Shown piece after piece: positions 34,423 to 43,350 of a stretch of 64,000 nucleotides of DNA; within the stretch, counting starts at the first letter, position 1, and each line of letters starts with the position of its first letter. Below the pieces are notes generated by a model. It worked only from the letters and a program-made list of their open reading frames with translations, was not told the DNA's origin and ran no database searches. This stretch comes from Acidobacteriaceae bacterium (lineage in GTDB: Bacteria; Acidobacteriota; Terriglobia; Terriglobales; Acidobacteriaceae). A program made the position numbers and the translations under genes. The stretch is taken from NCBI GenBank assembly GCA_003151155.1, contig PLWX01000256.1, positions 22,347-86,346 of the forward strand, read 5' to 3'.

Positions 34423-35625
34423 TTACTGCAGTACGACTTGATCTTTTTCCTTCAGGCCGGCGAGCACTTCGGTCTTGGCGCCGTTCGAAATTCCGATCTG
34501 CACCGGGACCTTCTTCTTGCCTTCTTTGACCTTGGCATCGGGAACTTCGACCGAGGCTTTCTTGTCGCGATCGTAAATGATCGCGCCTTCGGGGATCATC
34601 AGTACGTTCTTGTGCTCTTCGAGAATGATCTCGGCGTTGGCGGTCATTGCGGCCTTGAGTTCGCCGCCGGGGTTGTTGATCGAAACGCGGACTTCGAAGG
34701 TGGTGACGTTATCTTTCTCTACGCCCATCGGCGAAATCTTGGTGACTTTGCCGCTGAAGGTTTTGTCTTTAAAGCTCTCGACTTTGATTCGCGCTGCTTC
34801 GCCAAGGTAGACCTTCGCGATGTCGCTCTCGTCGACTTTACCTTTTACATAGACTTCGCTGGTATCGCCGAGGGTCATGACCAAGGTTGCCGAGGAACCG
34901 AGAACAAGGATGGAGCTGACCGCGTCGCCGACTTCGACGTCACGCGACAAGACAATGCCGGTGATCGGGGCGGTGATGGTGGTGTAGCTCAACTGTTCTT
35001 CCAGTTGTGCCAGGGTGGCTTGAGATTTCTGCACGTCGGCCTGAGCCTGCGCCATCTTGGCTTTGTAGACCGTAACCTGGGCACGCGCTACGCTCTGCTT
35101 ATTGACCGCCATTTCATAGGCACGCTGCGAATCATCGAGCGCTGACTGCGAGACCACGCCATCCTTCGCCATGCTCTTGGCGCGCTCGTAGGCGCGTTGC
35201 AAGGTGGGGATGTCGACGCCCATGGCATCAACTTTCGAGCGCTCGTAATCGGCTTCCGTGGCGTGCATATTCGACTCCGCGGACTCCAGTTGCGCTTTCT
35301 GCGAACGGACCTGGGCGACGATTTCATCCTTGTCGAGCTCGGCGAGCAACTGGCCGGCCTTCACATGGTCGCCGTATTCGACATACAGCTTCTTCACAAT
35401 GCCGCTGGCTTTGGACTTGATTTCGACCTTGGTGATCGGCTCGACCTTGCCGGTCGCGACCACGCTCTTCGCCAAGTCGCCCTTATCCACGGTCGCGATC
35501 TTGGTGGGGTCGATTTTTGCGCCGCCGCTCGTCGCCATGACTACGCCAACCACGCCCAGCACGAGGACCAGTACGATCACTCCGCCGATGATCCATTTCT
35601 TCTTCTTATTCTTGCCGTTTGCCAC
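34423..35625 (-). CDS. RND/ABC efflux membrane fusion protein (HlyD/MacA type)
   Basis: The track opens at 35886; GTG 35625, 6 bases after GGAGG, is the likely start (MANGKNKKKKWIIGGVIVLVLVLGVVGVVMA), giving 400 residues with one N-terminal anchor. Then the lipoyl half-motif (KVEIKSKASGIVKKLYVEYGDHVKAGQLLAELD), a long alpha-helical hairpin, the second lipoyl half (YTTITAPITGIVLSRDVEVGDAV) and beta-barrel domains. It links an inner-membrane pump with an outer-membrane channel, but no pump or TolC gene is adjacent; the next gene is the DUF4097 protein. Confidence 0.88.
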   Translation of the reverse strand: MANGKNKKKKWIIGGVIVLVLVLGVVGVVMATSGGAKIDPTKIATVDKGDLAKSVVATGKVEPITKVEIKSKASGIVKKLYVEYGDHVKAGQLLAELDKDEIVAQVRSQKAQLESAESNMHATEADYERSKVDAMGVDIPTLQRAYERAKSMAKDGVVSQSALDDSQRAYEMAVNKQSVARAQVTVYKAKMAQAQADVQKSQATLAQLEEQLSYTTITAPITGIVLSRDVEVGDAVSSILVLGSSATLVMTLGDTSEVYVKGKVDESDIAKVYLGEAARIKVESFKDKTFSGKVTKISPMGVEKDNVTTFEVRVSINNPGGELKAAMTANAEIILEEHKNVLMIPEGAIIYDRDKKASVEVPDAKVKEGKKKVPVQIGISNGAKTEVLAGLKEKDQVVLQ

Positions 35626-35901
35626 AGCGACCTCCAGGAAATAAGCGACTGCTGGAACTGGATACGCGAGGGGCTCGCGGTAAGTTCCAGAAATCGAAAA
35701 AGATTGCATGAACGGAACACAGAAGCGTTCCCGTTCCCGACCGAGACCTGCCGGTGCGGCGATCGGTGGCTTGCTAAAGTCTAAAGTTTCTGCAGGTTCT
35801 ATTAGCTTACATCGCTGGGCGATGGGATGCAGCACAGATGTTAAAATCGCTGGATTCCGGAACCAGAAGCGTTCACTTTTGGACACCGGCTATGGAGATC
35901 G

Positions 35902-37269
35902 ATGGTCACCTATACGCTGCTGCGTTTGATCGCAGTGGCCTTCCTGGTTGCGCTCAACGCTTTCTTCGTAGCGGCAGAGTTCGCGCTAGTGAGCGTGCGC
36001 GACACCAGGCTCCTGCAATTGATCGACGCCAACAAGATCGGTGCACGCACGGTGCAACGCCTGCACAGCCGTCTTGACGAGGTGCTGGCCGCGGTGCAGT
36101 TGGGCGTCACCATCGCCAGCCTGGCGCTCGGCTGGATCGGCGAGAGCGCCATTGCGGTCCTCTTGCAACCGTCGTTTGAGAAGCTGCCGCATGGCGTGTT
36201 CTTCGCCCATGGGCTGGCTGCGGGAATCTCCTTCACACTGATTACGTTCTTCCACGTAACTCTAGGAGAGGTCGTTCCGAAGACCATTGCCCTGCAGCGC
36301 GCCGAACAGGTCGCACTGGCAGTGGCTGCGCCGATGGAAGTGTTCATCACCTTAGCGAGGCCGGTGCTGGCGGTGATGCGTTCGGCGGCACGCTTTGTGC
36401 TGCGGCTTTTCGGCACGCGCGAGTTGCGGGAAGGGGCTGTCCATTCGCCGGATGAACTGAAATTGATGGTGACGGCCAGCCGCAAGCTGGGACTAGTGCC
36501 GGCTTTGCAGGAAGAGATGATCAATCGCGCCATCGACCTGGAGAACATTTCGGTGCGCGAGATCATGGTGCCGCGGCCCGATATCTTTTCGCTGCCAGGC
36601 ACGATGACGCTCGACGAAGCGGTGCAGCGAGTGGTCGATGAACAGCACTCGCGTATCCCGGTGTACGACGCGGCGTATGGTCCCGAGCACATTATCGGCG
36701 TGCTGTATTCGAAAGACCTGATGCGGTGGATGCGTTATCGACTGGCGCGGCTATCGGCGAATCGCCCGGCGGGGATCGCATCGAATTTGAAGGTGCAGCA
36801 CATCATGCGCGAGGTGCTGGTCGTTCCGGAGACCAAGCCTCTCACCGACCTGCTGGAAGAATTTAAGCGGCGCAAGCGGCACCTTGCGGTGGTGGTGGAT
36901 GAGTTCGGTTCGACCGCCGGGGTGGTGACGGTTGAGGACGTGCTGGAACAACTTGTCGGCGAGATCGAAGACGAGTACGACATTCCGGAGCAGTCGGCAC
37001 TGACGCCCGGCGGTACCAGCATGGTGCTCGACGGGGGCGTCAACATCCGCGACCTCGAATCGCAATACCAGATACGCCTGCCACGAGACGAAGGCTTTGA
37101 AACCCTCGGTGGCTTCGTGATGTCGAAGCTACAACGAATTCCCCACGAGGGCGACAGCTTTGAGTACCACGGCTATCGCTACACGGTGATCGAGATGGAT
37201 GGCCGGCGCATCGACACGATCAAGCTTGACCTGCTCGAACAGCCAGAGCCCAAGGAGCAGAACGCCTGA
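35902..37269 (+). CDS. CNNM/CorC-type transporter, HlyC/CorC family
   Basis: 455 residues: CNNM (DUF21) membrane domain with four helices (VAFLVALNAFFVAAEFALVSV, TIASLALGWIGESAIAVLL, AAGISFTLITFFHVTLGEVVPKTIALQ), then a CBS pair (VREIMVPRPDIFSLPGTMTLDEAVQRVVDEQHSRIPVYD ... VVVDEFGSTAGVVTVEDVLEQLVGEIEDEYD) and a C-terminal CorC_HlyC domain (DESFETLGGFVMSKL-like). Linked in other bacteria to Mg/Co efflux or ion homeostasis. Translationally coupled (TGATG) to a DppB-like permease, which is unrelated in function. A second CorC-type protein lies at 39978. Confidence 0.9.
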   Translation: MVTYTLLRLIAVAFLVALNAFFVAAEFALVSVRDTRLLQLIDANKIGARTVQRLHSRLDEVLAAVQLGVTIASLALGWIGESAIAVLLQPSFEKLPHGVFFAHGLAAGISFTLITFFHVTLGEVVPKTIALQRAEQVALAVAAPMEVFITLARPVLAVMRSAARFVLRLFGTRELREGAVHSPDELKLMVTASRKLGLVPALQEEMINRAIDLENISVREIMVPRPDIFSLPGTMTLDEAVQRVVDEQHSRIPVYDAAYGPEHIIGVLYSKDLMRWMRYRLARLSANRPAGIASNLKVQHIMREVLVVPETKPLTDLLEEFKRRKRHLAVVVDEFGSTAGVVTVEDVLEQLVGEIEDEYDIPEQSALTPGGTSMVLDGGVNIRDLESQYQIRLPRDEGFETLGGFVMSKLQRIPHEGDSFEYHGYRYTVIEMDGRRIDTIKLDLLEQPEPKEQNA

Positions 37270-38186
37270 TGTTTCGCTACCTTGCGCAACGCGTGGCATA
37301 CACGGTACCAGTAGTGTGGCTGGTGGTGTCGGTCGTGTTTCTGCTGATTCATCTCGTGCCGGGTGATCCGATCCAACAGATGCTTGGTGAAGGTGCGGCG
37401 GTCAGCGATCTGCAGGCCGCGCGTCACGCGTACGGGCTCGATGTGCCGATTGGGAAACAGTATGTCAATTACTGGAAGGGCGTGCTGCACGGCGACCTTG
37501 GCCTATCGGTGCGGATGAACCAGAAAGTTTCGAAGACGATTGTGCAGGCGTATCCGCCGACGATTGCGCTGACGTTTTCGGCGCTGGCAGTCGCGCTCCT
37601 GCTGTCCATCCCGGCAGGAGTGCATTCGGCGCTGCATCGAAACCAGTGGAGTGATCGGCTGTTGAGCTTCGTGACATTGCTCGGGCTCTCGTTTCCTAAC
37701 TTTGCGTTGGGGCCGATCCTGATTTTGTTTTTTGCCATCCGGCTGGGATGGTTGCCGGTCTCGGGCACTGGAACACTCGCGCACCTGGTGCTTCCGGCGA
37801 TCACCATGGGCGGAGCGTTGGCGGCGATCCTGGCTCGCATGGTTCGCACTTCAATGTTAGAGGAACTCAGCCAGGATTACATTCGCACCGCGCGCGCCAA
37901 AGGATTGCCAGAACGCACGGTGGTGTACCGCCACGCGTTGCGGAATGCGCTGATCCCCGTGCTTACGGTGGTGGGCTTGCAATTTGGAGCGTTGCTGGCG
38001 GGCGCCATCGTAACGGAGACGATCTTCTCTTGGCCGGGGATTGGACGATTGACGATCACCGCGATCAACAATCGCGATTACTTCCTGGTGGAAGGCTGCA
38101 TCCTCGCAATCGGCTTGACGTACGTTGCAGTGAACTTCTTTACCGACCTGCTGTACTCCGTAGCGAATCCACGGATCCGCGCTTAG
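37269..38186 (+). CDS. dipeptide/oligopeptide ABC transporter permease, DppB type
   Basis: 305 residues with six membrane helices: N-terminal MFRYLAQRVAYTVPVVWLVVSVVFLLIHLVPGDP (typical DppB start), and the EAA loop DYIRTARAKGLPERTVVYRHALRNALIPVLTVVGLQFGALLAG. It forms the permease dimer with a DppC-type subunit, here plausibly the product at 17495, about 19 kb away on the other strand. No ATPase or binding protein gene is near. Overlaps the CorC-type gene by one base (TGATG). Confidence 0.9.
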   Translation: MFRYLAQRVAYTVPVVWLVVSVVFLLIHLVPGDPIQQMLGEGAAVSDLQAARHAYGLDVPIGKQYVNYWKGVLHGDLGLSVRMNQKVSKTIVQAYPPTIALTFSALAVALLLSIPAGVHSALHRNQWSDRLLSFVTLLGLSFPNFALGPILILFFAIRLGWLPVSGTGTLAHLVLPAITMGGALAAILARMVRTSMLEELSQDYIRTARAKGLPERTVVYRHALRNALIPVLTVVGLQFGALLAGAIVTETIFSWPGIGRLTITAINNRDYFLVEGCILAIGLTYVAVNFFTDLLYSVANPRIRA

Positions 38187-38189
38187 CCT

Positions 38190-38906
38190 TTACTGACCAG
38201 CGATGACTTCGTAGGTCGTAGCAGACGTCGAAAAGACCGAAGGATCGACATTCACGCGTTCGAGTGAATCGACCGTCGCGCCGAGGCGGACGATGTGAAT
38301 GTTGCCTTCGTGATCGTGAATGCGGGCGATGCCGTCATAGGCCAGCGGTAGGCCGCGTCCGAGGGTGCTGACTTCACGGAAGAGGCTCTCAATGCCGCGG
38401 TCGGCGCGCAAACGATATTCGAACATCATCCAGTTCATGACTTCGAAGTCGGCCAGGTCGCTCGCCACCCATAGCTCGTGGACCATCGTTCCCTTGAGGG
38501 TGTCGCCGTTTTCGGTGTAGTCGAAATCCGATTTGAAAGTGTAGTGCGTGGTCGGATGTCCGAGAACGACTGGGCCTGCCTCTTGCAGCGTCTTGGTGGT
38601 GACGATGTTGTCGATCACGACGGGGCGCTTGGCTTCGCGTTTGCCGACCAGGATGCGAGTGGAGTGGCGGCTGTGGGGATCAATGCTGTACGCGACGGAT
38701 CCATAACGATCGGCATCGACCTCGGTCAGGGCATTCACACCCTCGTCAAAACAAATCTTGGCTTTGTCGTCCTGCAGCCATGAATTTTGGAAGATGTCAC
38801 TATGCCGGCCCGCATCTTCGGTTTCAAGATGCATGGTGTAGCGAACGCCGGCCAGAGCGGGGGAACAGAGCGCGAGACAGAGTACAAAGGACTGCAGGAC
38901 CTTCAT
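38190..38906 (-). CDS. exported hypothetical protein
   Basis: 238 residues, signal peptide MKVLQSFVLCLALCSPALAG. The mature part is mixed alpha/beta without Cys after the signal: VRYTMHLETEDAGRHSDIFQNSWLQDDKAKICFDEG..., then TTKTLQEAGPVVLGHPTTHYTFKSDFDYT and TMVHELWVASDLADFEVMNWMMFEYR. This pattern (target phrase HPTxHYxF, then HELWVA) resembles DUF4412-like exported proteins, but I am not sure of the family. Convergent with the DppB gene, 3 bp apart. Confidence 0.65.
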   Translation of the reverse strand: MKVLQSFVLCLALCSPALAGVRYTMHLETEDAGRHSDIFQNSWLQDDKAKICFDEGVNALTEVDADRYGSVAYSIDPHSRHSTRILVGKREAKRPVVIDNIVTTKTLQEAGPVVLGHPTTHYTFKSDFDYTENGDTLKGTMVHELWVASDLADFEVMNWMMFEYRLRADRGIESLFREVSTLGRGLPLAYDGIARIHDHEGNIHIVRLGATVDSLERVNVDPSVFSTSATTYEVIAGQ

Positions 38907-39000
38907 GGGACACCTTCCGACGAACCCAAGGGACTATGAGCGCGTCGCGCAACCAAGAAAGTAACCTGCCAGGTAACTCGAATCCAGAGTACCTTAGGGT

Positions 39001-39978
39001 CTAGTCCTTCGGGTTACTGCGTTTTGGTCGGAGGGGTTCCTGTTCGGCAATCAGGCTTTCGCTGAGTTCTTCCAGTTGGCGATGCCAATCGAGCTGTTCG
39101 ACGAAGTGGCGGGAGTCGCGCCAGCCGGCTTGGACTTTCACAAAGAGCTCTAGGAAAACCTTTGTATTCAATATCTTCTCAAGCTCCCGGCGGGAGTTGG
39201 AACCGATGCGCTTGAGCATTTCCCCACCCCGTCCGATGACAATCGCCTTCTGGCCGTCGCGCTCGACGAAGATGGCGGCAGCGATGCGGGTGAGCTTGAG
39301 TCGCTCCTCCCATTGCTCGACCATTACCGTCGTGGCGTAAGGGACCTCTTTGTGGGCGCAGATGAGAACTTGCTCGCGGATGATTTCGGAGGCGAGGAAG
39401 CGCTCCGGTTGATCGGTGATCTGGTCGTCGGGAAAGTAATGCGGGCCGACGGGAAGATTCTCGAGAACTTTTTCCTGAAGGATTTTGAGGCCGCTTCCCT
39501 TCGCAGCGGAGATGGGGATGATCTCTTTGAATTTATGGAGCTGGGAGAACTCCGCGATCACGCCGAGCAGTTGCGGCTTGGGGATCAGGTCGATTTTGTT
39601 GAGGAGAAGGATTACCGGCTTCCTGGAGTGCTTGACGAGCTCGAAGGTGAGGGCGTCGTCTTTGCCGAACTTCTGGGTGGCATCGTGCACGAAGAGGAGG
39701 AGGTCGCAGCCTTCGAGGGCATCGTGAACTTCCTGCATCATGCGCTTGTCGAGGGTACGCTCGGGTTTGTGGACGCCGGGAGTATCGATGAGGACGATCT
39801 GTCCGCCGGAATTTTTCCCTTTTTTGGGGACGGTGACAATGCCCTGGATGCGATTGCGGGTGGTCTGCGGCTTGTGGGTGACGATGGCGATTTTCTCGCC
39901 GACCAGGGCGTTGAGCAACGTGCTCTTGCCGGCGTTAGGACGACCAATGATGGAAACGAATCCTGAGCGGAAAGGCAT
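39001..39978 (-). CDS. era: GTPase Era
   Basis: 325 residues. GTPase motifs: G1 GRPNAGKSTLLN, G2 KPQTTRNRIQGI, G3 DTPGVHKPE, G4 LNKIDLI, G5 ISAAKGSG; then the KH domain (VFVERDGQKAIVIGRGGEMLKRIGSNSRRELEKIL). It binds the 16S 3' end and assists 30S assembly. The C-terminus extends 30 residues past the KH core. The ATG overlaps the upstream CorC stop (TGATG), completing phoH-ybeY-corC-era, a common bacterial order. Confidence 0.96.
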   Translation of the reverse strand: MPFRSGFVSIIGRPNAGKSTLLNALVGEKIAIVTHKPQTTRNRIQGIVTVPKKGKNSGGQIVLIDTPGVHKPERTLDKRMMQEVHDALEGCDLLLFVHDATQKFGKDDALTFELVKHSRKPVILLLNKIDLIPKPQLLGVIAEFSQLHKFKEIIPISAAKGSGLKILQEKVLENLPVGPHYFPDDQITDQPERFLASEIIREQVLICAHKEVPYATTVMVEQWEERLKLTRIAAAIFVERDGQKAIVIGRGGEMLKRIGSNSRRELEKILNTKVFLELFVKVQAGWRDSRHFVEQLDWHRQLEELSESLIAEQEPLRPKRSNPKD

Positions 39979-41246
39979 CAGGCGCGAACCTGGTCGCGGG
40001 TGGGGGTAGCCTCGCTGATGCGCAGACGCTCGATGCGCCTCGGGGTGGAAGCAAGAATTTCGAAACGTAAGCCGCTGTTTTGCACGATCTCTCCCGGTTG
40101 CGGGATGCGTCCCGCGATTTCACTCACCAGGCCCGCGACCGTCGCCGCCTCGTGTTCATCTTCCATGCGGATGCCGAATAATTCGTTGAGCCGATCGACG
40201 TCCATGCTGCCGGGCACAACATAAGTATGCTCGCCCTCGCGCACGATGTCGGTCTCATCTTCGTCACGCAATTCGCCGACAATTTCTTCGATGAGGTCCT
40301 CGATCGTCACCAGGCCGGCGACGCTGCCGTATTCGTCAATCACCACGGCCATGCGAACGTTGTCGCGCTGCATTTCGCGAAGGAGCTCGCTGCCACGCTT
40401 GGTTTCCGGGATGAAGATTAGTTCGTTGCGGACGACCTCGCCTACCTTTTGAGTGCGAGCATCAGTATCCGCAATCTGCAGTAGGTCATGGGAAAAGACC
40501 AAGCCGATGAGGTTGTCGATCGTGCCGCGGAATACGGGGATACGCGAATAGGAATGCTCGCGCAACGCTTCAAGAAGTTGTTCGATCGTCCATTCGGCGG
40601 GAATGGCGAAGATCTCTGGCCGTGGCGTCATGACCTCGCGCACGGTCTTGTCGCCGAATTCCACGACGGACTGAATCAGGTGGCGATCGCTTTCTTCGAG
40701 AATTCCTTCTTCGCGTCCGGCTTCGATCAGGGCATCCACGGCTTCGGAAGGGTGCTCGGGCTCTTCCTCGGAATGCTCCTTGGTGAGCGATGCTACCGAA
40801 ATCGTGAAACCGAGCATGATGGTGACGGGAAGCGCGAGATAAATCAGAATGCGTATGAGCCAGACAGAATGGCTGAGCCACTCGCCACGGGTACGGGCGA
40901 ACAAGAGGTAAGGCAGCAGGCGATTGCAGATAACAATGGTGAACACGAGCGTGATCGCGGCTTGCAATAACTCGAGTGCCGTCCATGGGTGCGAGAAGAC
41001 GGTGTACGCGAGCAGAAAGCCGATCGTTCCTAATAGCAACTGCGGCAGAACTGCCATCGCCAACATGGCGCGCTGCGGACTCACACCGAGTTGGGGCTCG
41101 ATCTCGTGCTCAAAGAAATCAATGTTCTCCTGGAACTCGCGCGAAAGGAATTTGCCTGCTTCTTTGAAAACTCGGTCGCAATAGGAAGTGAGCGTAAGGA
41201 GCGCCACCAATACCACGAAAAGCACGACGTGCGCGACGGTGAGCAT
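39978..41246 (-). CDS. CorC/HlyC-type membrane protein with CBS pair
   Basis: 422 residues: four N-terminal helices (VAHVVLFVVLVALLTLTSYCD, MAVLPQLLLGTIGFLLAYTVF, LLQAAITLVFTIVICNRLLPYLLF, LIRILIYLALPVTIMLGFTISVA) in place of a canonical CNNM domain, then CBS repeats (VREVMTPRPEIFAIPAEWTIEQLLEALREHSYSRIPVF; VVIDEYGSVAGLVTIEDLIEEIVGEL) and a CorC_HlyC C-terminus (DVDRLNELFGIRMED...ATVAGLVSEIAG). The membrane part is poorly matched to its paralogue at 35902. In the usual phoH-ybeY-corC-era context. TAATG and TGATG overlaps with its neighbours. Confidence 0.9.
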   Translation of the reverse strand: MLTVAHVVLFVVLVALLTLTSYCDRVFKEAGKFLSREFQENIDFFEHEIEPQLGVSPQRAMLAMAVLPQLLLGTIGFLLAYTVFSHPWTALELLQAAITLVFTIVICNRLLPYLLFARTRGEWLSHSVWLIRILIYLALPVTIMLGFTISVASLTKEHSEEEPEHPSEAVDALIEAGREEGILEESDRHLIQSVVEFGDKTVREVMTPRPEIFAIPAEWTIEQLLEALREHSYSRIPVFRGTIDNLIGLVFSHDLLQIADTDARTQKVGEVVRNELIFIPETKRGSELLREMQRDNVRMAVVIDEYGSVAGLVTIEDLIEEIVGELRDEDETDIVREGEHTYVVPGSMDVDRLNELFGIRMEDEHEAATVAGLVSEIAGRIPQPGEIVQNSGLRFEILASTPRRIERLRISEATPTRDQVRA

Positions 41247-41701
41247 TACTTCTTCCCCCTGGCGCGCTTTTTTCCGGTTGCGTGGGTACGCTCGATAAGG
41301 GACGACGGCAGCTTCAGGCGGTCGCGCAATTCAGACTCGAGGGCTTCCATCTCGCCGCGATCGTTCTCATGGTCGTGCCCGGCGAGGTGCAGGATGCCGT
41401 GCAGGATAAGGATACGCAGTTCCTCTTCGAGCGAATGGCCGAGACGATACGCATTTTCGCTGGCGATATCGGCGGAGATCGCGATGTCACCGGCCTCGCC
41501 GTCAATGATGGCGGGAAACGAGAGCACGTCGGTCGGCTTGTCTTTGCGACGGAAGCGACGGTTCAAGTCGCGCAGTTCCGCGTTGCAGGTGATGAGGACC
41601 TGGACCTGCCCCTTCACGCCCGCAGCTTTACGCGCGCGAACCGTGAAGCTTTGCAAGGCTCGCTCGCTGACGGTCGCGGATTTTTTCTTCAGAATGATCA
41701 A
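41246..41701 (-). CDS. ybeY: endoribonuclease YbeY (rRNA maturation)
   Basis: 151 residues with the zinc motif HGILHLAGHDHENDRGEME (three His) and the family core RFRRKDKPTDVLSFPAI. YbeY acts in 16S 3' maturation and 70S quality control. The start given is TTG 41701 (MIILKKKSATVSERALQ); no ATG or clear SD is near. Directly upstream, a strong terminator (41711-41741) separates it from phoH, so expression of ybeY needs read-through or a start within the hairpin tail. Stop overlaps the next ATG (TAATG). Confidence 0.93.
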   Translation of the reverse strand: MIILKKKSATVSERALQSFTVRARKAAGVKGQVQVLITCNAELRDLNRRFRRKDKPTDVLSFPAIIDGEAGDIAISADIASENAYRLGHSLEEELRILILHGILHLAGHDHENDRGEMEALESELRDRLKLPSSLIERTHATGKKRARGKK

Positions 41702-41710
41702 AGTCGTGAA

Positions 41711-41741
41711 ATATAAAACGGGAGGGCAAAAAGCCCTCCCG
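41711..41741 (-). terminator. strong terminator between phoH and ybeY
   Basis: On the minus strand CGGGAGGGC-ttttt-GCCCTCCCG is followed by TTTTATATTT. A 9-bp GC-rich stem and a long T-tract, with no counterpart on the plus strand. It lies 16 bp after the phoH stop and ends about 10 bases before the ybeY start. Confidence 0.88.
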
Positions 41742-41757
41742 CTCTATGTTACCAAGT

Positions 41758-42837
41758 TTACTCGTGTACGGTAGAGGTTCCTGCGCCGCCGGTGGGAGGC
41801 AACTCGGGCGCGATCTGGGCCTGAGCTGATTCCTTGGGACGGCCATTGCCATTGCTGGTCTTGGCATCGAGCGCCAGGTCCAGCTGTTCCGCGGTAGTTT
41901 TCTTCTTGTCTTCGTAGGCACGGATGATGCGCTGCACCAGGTGGTGACGGACGACGTCGCCTTCGTCGAAGTAGGTGAAGTGAATTCCCTCCACGTTCTT
42001 CAGGATGTCGGCGGCTTCCACCAGTCCACTGCGGGCAGCGTTGGGCAGGTCGATTTGCGTGACGTCGCCGGTGATCACTGCCTTGGAGTTGAAGCCGAGG
42101 CGAGTGAGGAACATCTTCATCTGCTCGCTGGTGGTGTTTTGCGCTTCGTCGAGAATCACGAAGGAATCGTTGAGCGTGCGGCCGCGCATGAAGGCGATGG
42201 GCGCAATCTCAATGACGTTTTTCTCGAGATAGCGATCCACCTTCTCCGGCTCGAGCATGTCGTAAAGCGCGTCATACAAAGGACGCAGGTAGGGATCGAC
42301 TTTTTCCTGAAGCGTGCCAGGCAAGAAGCCTAGGCGTTCGCCGGCTTCCACCGCCGGACGCGCGAGGATGATGCGGCTGACCCGCTTGCTCATCAGGGCG
42401 GAGATCGCCATTGCCACTGCGAGGTAGGTTTTACCGGTGCCGGCGGGACCTACGCCGAACACCATGTCATGTTTTTCAATCGCTTCGAGATAGCGCCGCT
42501 GGTTGATGCTCTTCGGCTGCACGGTGCGTTTGCCAAAGGAGCGTTGACGCCCTGCCTCGGCAAGTCCGCGCAGAGTGGCCGCCTGATCGCGCGTGAGCAC
42601 TCGCAGCATGTCGCCAAGATCGCCGTTCTGAAACACGTGTCCGCTGCGCTGCAGATGTTCAAAGTCGCTGAACACTTTTTCCGCGCGACCCACGTTCTCC
42701 AGTTCGCCTTCAATCTGAATGGCATCCGAGCGCATGTCGATGCGCACGTTCAGACCGGTTTCCAGCACCCGTAAGTTCTCGTCCCGTGTGCCGAACAACG
42801 TTTCGATATTCGGGCTGATCTCGATGTTCTTCTTCAT
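41758..42837 (-). CDS. phoH: PhoH-like ATPase
   Basis: 359 residues. N-terminal small domain (NIEISPNIETLFGTRDENLRVLETGLNVRI) and a P-loop ATPase: Walker A VGPAGTGKTYLAVAMAI, then LARPAVEAGERLGFLPGTLQEKVDPYLRPLYDAL and Walker B SFVILDEAQNTTSEQMKMFLTRLG. PhoH2/PhoH proteins act on RNA with ATP hydrolysis; the ybeY neighbour is usual. The final 35 residues are Pro/Gly/Gln-rich. A strong terminator follows. Confidence 0.94.
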   Translation of the reverse strand: MKKNIEISPNIETLFGTRDENLRVLETGLNVRIDMRSDAIQIEGELENVGRAEKVFSDFEHLQRSGHVFQNGDLGDMLRVLTRDQAATLRGLAEAGRQRSFGKRTVQPKSINQRRYLEAIEKHDMVFGVGPAGTGKTYLAVAMAISALMSKRVSRIILARPAVEAGERLGFLPGTLQEKVDPYLRPLYDALYDMLEPEKVDRYLEKNVIEIAPIAFMRGRTLNDSFVILDEAQNTTSEQMKMFLTRLGFNSKAVITGDVTQIDLPNAARSGLVEAADILKNVEGIHFTYFDEGDVVRHHLVQRIIRAYEDKKKTTAEQLDLALDAKTSNGNGRPKESAQAQIAPELPPTGGAGTSTVHE

Positions 42838-43217
42838 TGAGTCTGGGATTCACCCTCCATAAATCCTACCTTGAATGGGCACGTGCAAAAGCACGCTCGC
42901 AATGAGCGCGCACGATGTCTTCTTTGTTTTGTGGATGGTCGAGCGGAATTGAGGCCGAGCCAAATCGTGGACAACTGGTTGAGATTGCCTCCGATGTTGG
43001 GCAGAGTATCCCGGCTGAATCGCAGAGTCAACCGCTTCTTTTTGAATGTTCCACTGCGAATACCGGGAGTCCGGAGTACCCACTTGTAGCCTCATACCCA
43101 GTTGGTTAGATGGCGAATCCCGGGAAAGGGAGCTTGGGCCTAAGTAGTAGATCAAGAAAATGCTAGACAACTCAGGTTACGGGAAAGTGAATCGTGGGAC
43201 GAGGGAAGTGGAACGAA
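42838..43217. other. 380-bp intergenic region upstream of phoH, no gene seen
   Basis: Between the phoH ATG and the repeat element at 43218. It should hold the phoH promoter on the minus strand, but I found no convincing -35/-10 pair. The short ORFs here are not supported by start sites or composition. A small hairpin GCACGTGC-aaaa-GCACG occurs at about 42880. Confidence 0.4.
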
Positions 43218-43347
43218 GTGGGTGCCCCACCCTTGTCCGCAGGACAGGGTGGGAGAAGAGGTGTGCACGCTCGCGTTACTTCATAGATCTGGGTTCAAGC
43301 GTTCTCGAATCCCACCCTGTCGCTTTACGACAAGGGTGGGGCACCCA
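43218..43347. repeat. MITE-like inverted-repeat element, copy 2
   Basis: TGGGTGCCCCACCCTTGTC (43219-43237) and GACAAGGGTGGGGCACCCA (43329-43347) are perfect 19-bp inverted arms around 91 bp. Inner GGACAGGGTGGGA and TCCCACCCTGTC make a second pair. It ends 3 bp before the recQ stop. The same ends occur at 8079-8200. Confidence 0.75.
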
Positions 43348-43350
43348 GAT

